Source: an uncultured Microscilla sp.
Lineage (GTDB): Bacteria; Bacteroidota; Bacteroidia; Cytophagales; Microscillaceae
Direction of reading: 5' to 3'
NCBI RefSeq assembly: GCF_947493425.1
Contig: NZ_CANLRP010000023.1
Location: 1 to 64,000 of the forward strand
DNA length: 64,000 bases
Shown: piece by piece, positions 10,051-18,171 of the stretch
Position numbering within the stretch: the stretch's first letter is position 1
Layout of the letters: each line of letters opens with the position of its first letter
Translations under genes and position numbers: made by a program
Notes under the pieces: generated by a model
What the model was told of the DNA's origin: nothing
Database searches by the model: none
What the model saw: only the letters and a program-made list of their open reading frames with translations

Positions 10051-10094
10051 AAACTTCAGAAAGTTGGGCAGTCATCCCCAGTTTTCTGAAGTTT
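10051..10094 (+). promoter_or_regulatory. Intercistronic hairpin after the 278-residue protein gene
   Basis: AAACTTCAGAAA (10051-10062) pairs perfectly with its complement ending at 10094. The stem is 12 base pairs and the loop about 19 bases. It is followed by ATTATAAG rather than a T tract, so it may stabilise the upstream mRNA or partly terminate it, favouring the 278-residue protein over the YcaO gene. Confidence 0.55.
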
Positions 10095-10148
10095 ATTATA
10101 AGAAAATAAACCACCATTTTTGGCACAAAATTAAACTTAAATAACTAG

Positions 10149-12377
10149 TTGAAAAACCAACAACTCAACCCATCTTATCACTTCGAGGTACTCAACAGTG
10201 ATTATACCTTATTGGTTTCTGAGAGTAACGAAGTGATGTTTTCTAACAAGTTAAGTAATGCTATATTAGCCGAAATAGTCCAAAACCAACCTTCTAAAGA
10301 AGAACTAATTGCTGAATTTTCGGCGAGTGATGTGCCTTTGTTTGAAGTTATGCAAGTATTGGTTAAACTTGAGCAAGCAGGGTACATAAAAGAAGTAAGT
10401 GATTTTTTTACCCCTGAACAAGCAGCTTATTGGGAGTCGGCAGGGTTCAATACCACGCATTTGGCGCAGGTACTACAACAAAAAACTATAGGCTTGATAA
10501 GTGTTGGAGTAGCACAAGAAGCGTTTGAAGATGCTTGTCGCCAAGCTCAATTGCAGTTGTCTGCTACACCTGATGTATACCTGGTCATTACCAAAGACTA
10601 TAATCACCCTAAACTTAACCAACTCAACCAACAGTTTGAACAAAGTAAAACCCCTTGGCTATTGGTCAAACCTACGGGACAAACTTTATGGTGGGGACCT
10701 GTGTTTGTACCAGGCAAAACTGCTTGCTGGCAGTGTTTGCACCATAGGCTAGAGCTACACAACCCTATCAATAAATTTTACAGAAATATCAAAAACACGG
10801 ATCAAGCACCCTCCAAGCCCTTGGTGAGCCATCCCGCAACTTTTCAAATAGCGACGGGTTTTGCAGTACTTGCCTTGGTAAAATGGTTATATCACCAACC
10901 AACCGACGTGTCAGAAACCCAAATTACTTCATTCAATACCCAAACTCTTGAGCAACAACATCATACCGTCGTCAAGCGCCCTCAGTGTAAAACCTGTGGC
11001 AATGCTACCGTCAAACCACCCCAACCTATTACTTTACAGCCCGTGTCGGTTGCTTCTACCTTGGGGGGCTACCGTGCTGAATCGCCAGAAGTGAGTTTTC
11101 AAAAATACAAGCACCATATTAGTCCCATATCAGGCATTATCTCTGGTTTGAAACCTTATGGTATCACTAGCCATACTGATATTCATAATTATTCATCAGG
11201 GCGAAACCTTGCCCTGCAAAGCGTGTCTATGTTTTGGCTAAACCACCACTTGCGTAGTGGCAATGGAGGAAAAGGAAAAACTGATATTCAGGCAAAAATG
11301 GGCGCTGTTGGCGAGGCAATAGAACGCTATAGCCTCATGTATCAAGCAGGGGAGAGGTACAGCATCAAAGCTACGCTTGACGATTTACCAGAAGGTATTC
11401 ACCCCAATAAGTGTATGAACTACAGCAAGGCACAAATGCAAAACAGAGATACTACCAATATCAGCAGTGCTAAGTTTTATGAACTTATTCCGGTTCCTTT
11501 TAACACTTCAGAAACAATGGATTGGACTCCTGTATATTCATTGACCCATCAGAAATTTAAATATTTGCCTGCTTGCTTTTGTTATGCCCAGTATCCGGCT
11601 AAAGATGAAAGCCAATTATATGCTTACCCCGATTCTAATGGTTGTGCAGCGGGTAATACCATAGAAGAAGCTATTTTACAGGGGTTTATGGAATTAGTAG
11701 AGCGTGATGCAACGGCGATATGGTGGTATAATCGTCTAAAACGTCCTGCAGTAGACCTTAATACTGTAAACAATCCTTATATCGACAAGATGAGGGCATA
11801 TTATGTGTCGAACCACCGTAGTTTGTGGGTATTAGACATTACCAACGACTTAGGAATTCCCGTGTTTGTGGCGATATCACATTGTTTGAAGGGTGACAAA
11901 GAAAAAATACTGTATGCTTTTGGGGCACACCTAGAGGCCAGTATTGCGGTAGAACGTGCAGTGATAGAACTGAATCAATTGCTGCCCATTGGAGCTTCAG
12001 AGAAATACTTGACTCAGGATCAGTCTTTTATAGATTGGTTAGATACTCAAACTTTGGCAAACAATGACTATCTCTTGCCCAGGCAAGGAGCAACTAAAAA
12101 TATCCAAACCGACTATCCTAAATTATGCAACCCAACCATTTATGACAGTGTAAAGTATTGCATAACTACTGCCCAACAACAAGGCTTAGAAACATTGGTG
12201 TTAGACCTTACCCAGCCTGATATAGGCTTGCCAGTAGTGAAAGTAATGGTACCTGGTATGCGGCATTTTTGGCGCAGAACTGCACCTGGTCGGCTGTATG
12301 ATGTTCCAGTAAAAATGGGTTGGCTGAGTCAACCATTGGCAGAAGAAGCACTAAACCCGGTCAGCATATTTATTTAA
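10149..12377 (+). CDS. Leader-binding (ThiF-like) / YcaO cyclodehydratase fusion
   Basis: A 742-residue fusion. Residues 1-80 form the winged-helix leader-recognition region. The E1/ThiF-like scaffold follows to about 300, with zinc-binding pairs CWQC and CKTC. A YcaO domain occupies about 325-742, with the ATP-binding signatures GEAIER (Glu389, Glu392) and ELVERD (515-520) plus the GCAAGNTIEEA helix. YcaO enzymes phosphorylate backbone amides to make azolines, thioamides or macroamidines; the fused form is typical of TOMM pathways. The C-terminus, LNPVSIFI, lacks the PxPxP tail of many azoline-forming YcaOs. The reading frame opens right after an in-frame TAG (10146-10148), and the conserved N-terminus requires the TTG at 10149 as start codon. 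It follows the 278-residue protein gene after a hairpin. Confidence 0.9.
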   Translation: MKNQQLNPSYHFEVLNSDYTLLVSESNEVMFSNKLSNAILAEIVQNQPSKEELIAEFSASDVPLFEVMQVLVKLEQAGYIKEVSDFFTPEQAAYWESAGFNTTHLAQVLQQKTIGLISVGVAQEAFEDACRQAQLQLSATPDVYLVITKDYNHPKLNQLNQQFEQSKTPWLLVKPTGQTLWWGPVFVPGKTACWQCLHHRLELHNPINKFYRNIKNTDQAPSKPLVSHPATFQIATGFAVLALVKWLYHQPTDVSETQITSFNTQTLEQQHHTVVKRPQCKTCGNATVKPPQPITLQPVSVASTLGGYRAESPEVSFQKYKHHISPISGIISGLKPYGITSHTDIHNYSSGRNLALQSVSMFWLNHHLRSGNGGKGKTDIQAKMGAVGEAIERYSLMYQAGERYSIKATLDDLPEGIHPNKCMNYSKAQMQNRDTTNISSAKFYELIPVPFNTSETMDWTPVYSLTHQKFKYLPACFCYAQYPAKDESQLYAYPDSNGCAAGNTIEEAILQGFMELVERDATAIWWYNRLKRPAVDLNTVNNPYIDKMRAYYVSNHRSLWVLDITNDLGIPVFVAISHCLKGDKEKILYAFGAHLEASIAVERAVIELNQLLPIGASEKYLTQDQSFIDWLDTQTLANNDYLLPRQGATKNIQTDYPKLCNPTIYDSVKYCITTAQQQGLETLVLDLTQPDIGLPVVKVMVPGMRHFWRRTAPGRLYDVPVKMGWLSQPLAEEALNPVSIFI

Positions 12378-12389
12378 GTAACGTGTTCG

Positions 12390-12570
12390 CAATAACTGTC
12401 CGATTCAGAATAAATCCGCTTTACTGCCTTTCGTTACCCCGGCAGTTCCGCCGGGACTGTAAGTTTTTATTGCCCGTAGCGCTGCCCCGAATCAAGTTCG
12501 GGGTTCAAGCTCTACGAGCGCAAAAACCGATAGCTGCAGCTACGCTGCGCTGAGCTCTGCCAAAGGCTAA
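12390..12570. repeat. GC-rich hairpin island between YcaO and KamA-like genes
   Basis: A GC-rich mosaic of short hairpins in AT-rich surroundings. It includes CCCCGAA/TTCGGGG, a CCGGC/GCCGG pair, and CGTAGCGCTGC (12475-12485), the reverse complement of an 11-mer found inside the inverted-end repeats at 19.9 and 57 kb. Its last 40 bases (12531-12570) resemble repeats at 57368-57407 and 57452-57488. It stays open in some frames and so creates spurious coding potential upstream of the KamA-like gene. Confidence 0.65.
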
Positions 12571-12657
12571 ATGCCTCAGTCAGTTGTGCGTATTTGTCCT
12601 GAAAACCAAAAACTTATTTTGAGCACGTTACTAAACCAACAAATCAATTCCAGAATT

Positions 12658-13932
12658 ATGAAATATATCTCTTATAACAATCACTCTTTTAAGAAAACAA
12701 AGTACTACGGGCGTTTGTCAAAAGCACAACAAGACGACTTTGACCTGTTATCCAATATTTTTTATTTTAAAACCAATAACTATGTGCTTGATAATCTAAT
12801 TGATTGGGATAACCTTGAGCAAGACCCCATGTTCAGACTTAATTTTTTGCACAAAAATATTTTGAGCGAGGCTGATTATCAACAACTTCTTTATTTGTAT
12901 CAAGCAGGCGCCAGTATTGAAGCTTTACAGCCTTTCATTGAGTTGATTAGAAAAAAAACAACTCCTCAAATTCCCTATGATGAAAAGTGCTTTCCTACGG
13001 CTGGTGGTGAACGCATCAAAGGTTTGTATCGATCTTTTAATAATGTGATTAGCTTGTTTCCTGATCCTATGTTGAAAACTTGCCACGCGTATTGCTCTTA
13101 TTGCTTTCGCTGGATCGCATTTAACAATAGTGAAGTACAAAGTTATACCTCTTACAAAGACCCTCAAACCCCAGTGGCTTATCTAAAAGCCAACCCTGAA
13201 ATTAATGAAACTTTATTTACTGGTGCGGACCCACTCACGTTGACTGCAGCAAAAATAAAAGAATATATTGATCCATTGCTGACCATAGACTCAGTAACAA
13301 CGATTCGGTTCAATACTAAAGCATTGACCTGGTGGCCGTTTCGATTTACAACTGATAAAGACGCTAAAAATATACTGGAATTGTTTAAGCACATTGTGGC
13401 ATCAGGGCGTACACTTACTTTTTGTGCCCACCTTACCCACGTGAGAGAGTTGCAGAATGACAATGTGATAGAAGCTGTCAAGAACATTCAGGCAACTGGA
13501 GCTAAAATTATATGTCAAGGTCCGGTAGTAGAAGGAATCAATGATACTATAGAAGATTGGGTAAACTTGTGGAGCCAAGAGGTAGCTTTAGGCTTACAAC
13601 CTTATTATATGTTTGTAGAGCTTAACCATAATGCAGAGGCGAGTTTCCGAATTCCCTTGGCAAAAGCTGTTCATATATTTCAGGAAGCCGAAAAACGCGT
13701 CAAAGGTTTGCAACAACCTTTTAATGGCCCTGTGTTTATGAATGATGTGCACTGTGTGTCTATAGATGAAGTGACTGATGAAAATGATGCAAAACAATTT
13801 GCACTCAAGTGCCTTGCTTCGCCTTATGCCGAAAGCGAAGGACAAGTGAAGCATATTCCTTATGATAAAAACACCCGTAATGCAGGTAATTTGGTTGAAA
13901 TGTTTATGCCAAAGGAGTATTCGAAGCCATAG
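12658..13932 (+). CDS. KamA-like radical SAM protein of the RiPP cluster
   Basis: About 424 residues resembling lysine 2,3-aminomutase. The canonical radical SAM motif is CHAYCSYC (Cys142, Cys146, Cys149), and a TGADPL motif corresponds to the GG(D/E)P-type SAM-binding loop. True aminomutases carry a PGGGGK segment near the C-terminus whose Lys binds PLP. Here the aligned stretch reads FNGPVFMNDVHC, and no such Gly-rich Lys motif is visible, so classical PLP-dependent aminomutase chemistry is doubtful. I start the gene at 12658 (MKYISYNNHSF) rather than 12571, because the upstream codons fall in a repeat island. Position in the cluster suggests peptide or amino-acid modification for the RiPP. 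Confidence 0.82.
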   Translation: MKYISYNNHSFKKTKYYGRLSKAQQDDFDLLSNIFYFKTNNYVLDNLIDWDNLEQDPMFRLNFLHKNILSEADYQQLLYLYQAGASIEALQPFIELIRKKTTPQIPYDEKCFPTAGGERIKGLYRSFNNVISLFPDPMLKTCHAYCSYCFRWIAFNNSEVQSYTSYKDPQTPVAYLKANPEINETLFTGADPLTLTAAKIKEYIDPLLTIDSVTTIRFNTKALTWWPFRFTTDKDAKNILELFKHIVASGRTLTFCAHLTHVRELQNDNVIEAVKNIQATGAKIICQGPVVEGINDTIEDWVNLWSQEVALGLQPYYMFVELNHNAEASFRIPLAKAVHIFQEAEKRVKGLQQPFNGPVFMNDVHCVSIDEVTDENDAKQFALKCLASPYAESEGQVKHIPYDKNTRNAGNLVEMFMPKEYSKP

Positions 13933-14019
13933 TGCATAAACTATTTCTTGATTTCTAATCCATTCGGTAGTAATTTGAGTTTATTTTAATGTTGGAGAGA
14001 TGGAATAAATTGATTACTT

Positions 14020-14937
14020 ATGGCTACAATTGAGAATACAATTACTAAAAATACTATTTACCTTAATTCCCAGCATATATTTGGTAGAAGCCCGCACAGT
14101 TCTACCCAGCTTGATGCAAAAGATGTATCTAAGTCGCACGCCACTTTATATTGGCAGGGAGGGTTGTGGCATATCAAAGACCATAGTCGCAACGGGACAG
14201 TGGTGAGTGGCAAGTTTTTGCATAATTCTGTAGAGCGATTGGCAAAGGGACAAACCATACAGTTTGGTAAAGACCCTACTACTCAATGGAAAGTACTCGA
14301 TATTGCGCCACCACTCAACTATTTGGAGTTGCTTAATAATTCACCACAAGTTATTCCGCTGGAGTCTTATTATGCACTACCCAATGAAGATACACCCGAA
14401 ATAGCTTTTTTTTGTACACCAGACAGGCAATGGAAAGCAGAGCGTGCCGGAGAAACTTTTGAGCCTGAACACCACCAGGTATTTGTGTGCAATAACGAAG
14501 AATGGCGTTTTGTAAGAAATGAACTAGTGGATGAAACTGTAGACTATGGGCGAATTAAACAAAACGCCTGGTTTGAGTTTACTCTAAGTGCCGATCAGGA
14601 AACAGTGAATATTCAGATTACAGTAAATGAACTAACAATGGATATGGGTGAACATGCCCATAACTATATGTTGCTCGCCTTGGCACGAAAACGCAAAGAA
14701 GATATAGAAGCAGGGCTAGACTCCAAAGATCAAGGATGGCAAAGCATAGATGCACTCACGTATGAATTGTCAAAAGAAGAATTAAAAGAAGTAGACCAAT
14801 ACAACCTTAATTTACGCATTCATCGTTTACGCAAAGGCTTACAAAAACTAAAGCCACACGGTACACAGTTTGTCAACATTATTGAACGAAGAAAAGGGGA
14901 AATACGCTTTGGTCATCCCAAAATTAAAATACAGTAA
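14020..14937 (+). CDS. FHA-domain protein with winged-helix-like C-terminus
   Basis: A 305-residue soluble protein. Residues 10-90 form a forkhead-associated domain with all key positions: GRS (22-24), SH (39-40) and NGT (58-60). These bind phosphothreonine peptides. The C-terminal third (about 205-305) is charged and helical, with a winged-helix appearance (LRIHRLRKGLQKL, then a strand pair IIERRKGEIRFG). That suggests DNA or protein binding. It ends the co-directional cluster, 87 bases after the KamA-like gene. A natural hypothesis is that the cluster's Ser/Thr kinase makes the phosphothreonine that this protein reads, giving a phospho-controlled regulator of the pathway. Confidence 0.85.
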   Translation: MATIENTITKNTIYLNSQHIFGRSPHSSTQLDAKDVSKSHATLYWQGGLWHIKDHSRNGTVVSGKFLHNSVERLAKGQTIQFGKDPTTQWKVLDIAPPLNYLELLNNSPQVIPLESYYALPNEDTPEIAFFCTPDRQWKAERAGETFEPEHHQVFVCNNEEWRFVRNELVDETVDYGRIKQNAWFEFTLSADQETVNIQITVNELTMDMGEHAHNYMLLALARKRKEDIEAGLDSKDQGWQSIDALTYELSKEELKEVDQYNLNLRIHRLRKGLQKLKPHGTQFVNIIERRKGEIRFGHPKIKIQ

Positions 14938-14944
14938 CAGTAAT

Positions 14945-14973
14945 GGGTGCCTGCATACTACAAAGGCGGGCAC
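14945..14973. terminator. Hairpin between convergent FHA and permease genes
   Basis: GGTGCCTGC pairs with GCGGGCACC across an 11-base loop, in the 43-base gap between convergent genes. There is no strong T tract on either side, so terminator function is only likely from position. Confidence 0.4.
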
Positions 14974-14980
14974 CTGTTAA

Positions 14981-16159
14981 TCAAGCTTGTTTGCGGAGTA
15001 GACGCATCACTACCAAAATATTAATGCCTATAGTAAGCCCCGTAAATGCCAACCCTACCAAAATGGTAATAGGCTCAATGCCTGGAGTAATCTCCAGTCC
15101 ACTATCAATCATAAAGCGTTGGGTAAGCTGAATACCATAATATACCAAACCAAAAGTAAGCACTGACAAGCCACAAACAAATGCAATAAAAAAGTAGATG
15201 AGGTTTTTGCCAATCATCTGGGCAGTGTATCCTAGTTGTATCAAAAGCTTAATTTCGTTTTTCGACTCTGCAAGCACCACCCTAAAACTCATCATAAATA
15301 TAACAAACGATAATGCTATAAAAAACGCCCCTAAAATACTGATCACTGACATGATAATTTTAATTACACCACCTGCTTTGCTCGCATTCAAGCGATCTTT
15401 ATTAATTTGAATCCGTTTTCTTTCAAAGTAATTTGCAATGGCAGGATCTGCCGGATTTTTTACCTTAAGTATCAAACGTGAGGGGTTTACCTCTTCGTTG
15501 CGTCCAATATTTTTGTTTGCCCAATCCATAAAACGCTCAGGTACAATCATAGATGGAATACGTTCACTAAAACCTACTACTCTGCCTTGAAAACTTGCCT
15601 TTCCTTGCGGTCCTTCTATGCGTATGCTTACTTTAAGCAAACCAATAGTTGATTTAGATATTTGAGGAAGTCCATTACCCAAAGCATAACCAAAGTTGTA
15701 TAAGTCTAAAAAGTTTTTAGAAATAATTACCGGAATCAACTTTTGCCCTTCTTTCCAACCCCACCCTTCAGGTATTTCACCTATCATCTGGTCAGGCACC
15801 GACTCAAAAAATAACTCAGAATAAAAGGGGATTTTCCCTTTAGCAAAAGCAATTACTTTGTATTGGTTAGACTTAAACTTACCTATATCTTCTACAAACG
15901 GTTGTCGTTTCAGGCTACGAATATCCTTTTTGCGAAAACTAGCCCGTGCCATCGTAAGCATATTGCCTAAACCTACTTGTTTGCTTACAATCAAGTATTC
16001 AGGATAGGTATTTTTAGGATTGAGCACTTTATTTACCTGAATGTATAGTTGCACCGAAAGCAACAGCATAAGCATACCTAGCAAAAAGCCCAATCCGGCA
16101 AATAAAAATTGCCCAAGGCTTTGCCGGGAGCGAAAAATTTTATTCAGTATCTTATTCAT
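14981..16159 (-). CDS. FtsX/MacB-like ABC transporter permease
   Basis: A 392-residue inner-membrane protein with the FtsX-like layout. One N-terminal membrane helix (about 17-40) is followed by a large extracytoplasmic domain (about 45-270) and three C-terminal helices (about 270-300, 318-345 and 360-385), the first ending near the charged coupling region AESKNEIKLLIQLGYT. Such permeases work with a separate ATP-binding subunit in lipoprotein release, efflux or mechanotransmission. None is encoded next to it, so its partner must be elsewhere. It is convergent with the FHA gene. The substrate is unknown. Confidence 0.8.
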   Translation of the reverse strand: MNKILNKIFRSRQSLGQFLFAGLGFLLGMLMLLLSVQLYIQVNKVLNPKNTYPEYLIVSKQVGLGNMLTMARASFRKKDIRSLKRQPFVEDIGKFKSNQYKVIAFAKGKIPFYSELFFESVPDQMIGEIPEGWGWKEGQKLIPVIISKNFLDLYNFGYALGNGLPQISKSTIGLLKVSIRIEGPQGKASFQGRVVGFSERIPSMIVPERFMDWANKNIGRNEEVNPSRLILKVKNPADPAIANYFERKRIQINKDRLNASKAGGVIKIIMSVISILGAFFIALSFVIFMMSFRVVLAESKNEIKLLIQLGYTAQMIGKNLIYFFIAFVCGLSVLTFGLVYYGIQLTQRFMIDSGLEITPGIEPITILVGLAFTGLTIGINILVVMRLLRKQA

Positions 16160-16816
16160 AAAAGTTTTGAGTCATGAGGGTGGTTGGCATTTTGTGTTGA
16201 AAGATAACAGAAGTATAAAAATAAAGAAAGCACCAGCGCTCAAAATTCGGTGAAGCACTGTATTTAGCTTTTGGCATGATGTTTTTCGGGTGGTCGTCAC
16301 CTCCAAGTGAGTGCTTATGTATGGGAGAGTATACAGTGTGTTAAGTTGTGTTGTGCAACTTTGTTAGATTATTCCGGGAGAGCGAATAAGTAAAATCAAA
16401 CAACGGGAAAAAGTGCTGAAACCTGAAAGCGCCTTGAAGATTATAAAATAGATGAGATTGATATTTTAATAGCCTAATAAGCTTGATTGTTAATGTTTTT
16501 GAGTTAAAATAAGTCCAAATATAAAAATAAAACCGATTTATTTGTTCACCTACTTTTACTATGCTTGTTTACTCATTTTAGCACTATACACAGTGATGTA
16601 AAGCTTTATTTCAGCGATTGAGGGATATTTTTTGGTCATTTATTATTTGAGTTGTTGTTGTGTACAACTACTATTGTTTACTAGGTTTTTTACGTATTTT
16701 GATGGTGTATACTTTTTGTTTACCTGTGCTTCTTTGATTATGTTTTGAGTTATAGTAGAATTGCCAACGAATATTTTATTCAGTTTCAATTATATTACAC
16801 AATAACTTAAAAAATT
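16160..16816. other. Divergent intergenic region
   Basis: About 650 AT-rich bases between the divergent permease and metalloprotease genes. Apart from the promoter and leader of the metalloprotease (from about 16710) I see only weak small hairpins and no gene. Confidence 0.5.
16733..16763 (+). promoter_or_regulatory. Bacteroidota-type promoter, metalloprotease 1
   Basis: TTTG (16733-16736), 19 bases, then TAGAATTG (16756-16763), close to the TTTG-N19-21-TAnnTTTG consensus. The element, the upstream TACTTTTTGTTTACC (16710-16724) and the downstream leader to the start codon are all repeated before the second metalloprotease. Conservation in duplicated genes supports function. Confidence 0.7.
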
Positions 16817-17665
16817 ATGAAAAAGAACACATTGTTCGCTGCAGTGCTTGCTGTTGTAATGGCTGCATTTACTTTCTCTTGTAAGCAACAAGAAGGAAAC
16901 GTAAACCCAGTAAAAACCAGCGCTATCAGCACAGAAGTAATAGCGCAGTTTAAAAGCTTGGGCATAGATGCCCGTGATGCTAAATTTGGCGAAGTAACCA
17001 ACGAGTTAACTGGTGAAAAGCAAACAGGGTACACTTTAGAGAAAGACCTGTTTGTTTCTGAAAAGCAATTAGCAGAAATGCTGAGCAGTAGTGTAAAAAC
17101 AGGTCCTGATGGTGAACAATACAGAACCACCAACCTGGTAAACGGTACTCGTACAATTAGAGTAATTGGATACACTGGCGGTTCTTTTGCTTTGACCAGT
17201 AAAATGAGAAGCGGTTTACAGCAGGCAGTTGCCAGCTACAATGCTTTGCCATTGCGCTTAAGCTTTAGTCTTTCCTTTGCTACCAGTACCAACGCCGACA
17301 TTGTAGTATACAAAGTAAGTGGTGGTGCAGGTGGATCAGCTGGATTCCCAAGTGGAGGCAACCCTTACAAGTGGGTAAGAATCAACTCTGGAACCGACGC
17401 TTACTCAACTGCAGTAAACAGACACGTAATTGCGCACGAAATTGGTCACTGTATCGGTTTCCGTCATACCGACTGGTTCAACCGTTCTATCAGCTGTGGC
17501 TCTGGTGGAAACGAAGGAACTGCTGGAGTAGGTGCTATCCATATTCCTGGTACTCCAACTACCAATGTTACAAGAAATACTTCTATTATGGTATCTTGCT
17601 TTAACTCTGGCTCAAACGGTGTATTTACATCTTCTGACGTAACTGCTTTGAACTTTCTATACTAA
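16817..17665 (+). CDS. HEIGH-type zinc metalloprotease lipoprotein 1
   Basis: A 282-residue secreted lipoprotein. The signal peptide ends in a lipobox FTFSC with lipidated Cys22. The C-terminal half carries HEIGHCIGFRH (His207, Glu208, His211, His217), the extended HExxHxxGxxH zinc site of metzincin-like peptidases. An Asp follows the third His in HTD, and a downstream SIMVSC segment could be the Met-turn. This matches the M57-like dual-action HEIGH family. The roughly 130-residue middle region is conserved with the next gene and may be a propeptide or binding domain. It has a paralogue immediately downstream with the same promoter, and a strong terminator separates the two, so they are separate transcripts. 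Substrates are unknown. Confidence 0.9.
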   Translation: MKKNTLFAAVLAVVMAAFTFSCKQQEGNVNPVKTSAISTEVIAQFKSLGIDARDAKFGEVTNELTGEKQTGYTLEKDLFVSEKQLAEMLSSSVKTGPDGEQYRTTNLVNGTRTIRVIGYTGGSFALTSKMRSGLQQAVASYNALPLRLSFSLSFATSTNADIVVYKVSGGAGGSAGFPSGGNPYKWVRINSGTDAYSTAVNRHVIAHEIGHCIGFRHTDWFNRSISCGSGGNEGTAGVGAIHIPGTPTTNVTRNTSIMVSCFNSGSNGVFTSSDVTALNFLY

Positions 17666-17690
17666 GAACATAGCGTTAAGTTTATAAACC

Positions 17691-17726
17691 AAGTAAAGCC
17701 CTGATGAATGCGTTAGGGCTTTACTT
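17691..17726 (+). terminator. Intrinsic terminator of metalloprotease 1
   Basis: AAGTAAAGCCCT pairs perfectly with AGGGCTTTACTT (12 base pairs, 12-base loop), 25 bases after the stop codon. The A/T ends make it effective in either direction. Confidence 0.8.
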
Positions 17727-18086
17727 ATAATTACAATAGAATAGTAGTATAAAATCGAGTTTTTAATCCTGTATTTATACGCAGAAGAATCTTGAAATAG
17801 TATCTGATTTTTGTTAGAATAGTACTGTTTATGCTTGTTTTGATGCATAAAGCGACCAATTTATACCTTAAGTAAAAAAAATAACGCTCTTTCCTTGTTT
17901 ACCCCCTCTTATCCCATTTGTTTACTTCGTATATTTTCCTCTATGTCAAAATAAAATGCTGACTAACAGAAGTATACAGGGTTAATATTGTATTATTTAA
18001 TGTTAAATATTGCCCATTTTAAATGCAAATGTTTACGTGATTTTTTCCTCTTTAACGCCTTGTTTACTTTTTGTTCACCCCTTGTT

Positions 18087-18118
18087 TTTGTGAAATATTT
18101 TGAGAATAGCTAGAATTG
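18087..18118 (+). promoter_or_regulatory. Bacteroidota-type promoter, metalloprotease 2
   Basis: TTTG (18087-18090), 20 bases, then TAGAATTG (18111-18118). The sequence from TACTTTTTGTTCACC (18065-18079) to the start codon parallels the leader of metalloprotease 1. The spacing from that upstream motif to AGAATTGCC (32 bases) is the same in both copies. Confidence 0.7.
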
Positions 18119-18171
18119 CCAATGAATATTTTATTCAGATAATCAATTATATTACACAAATATTAAAAATT

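Noticed and set aside
12320-12570. Open frame across the end of the YcaO gene and the hairpin island, and extension of the KamA-like gene upstream to 12571
   Set aside because: The sequence is repeat-derived and matches no protein style; the ATG at 12658 gives a natural start.
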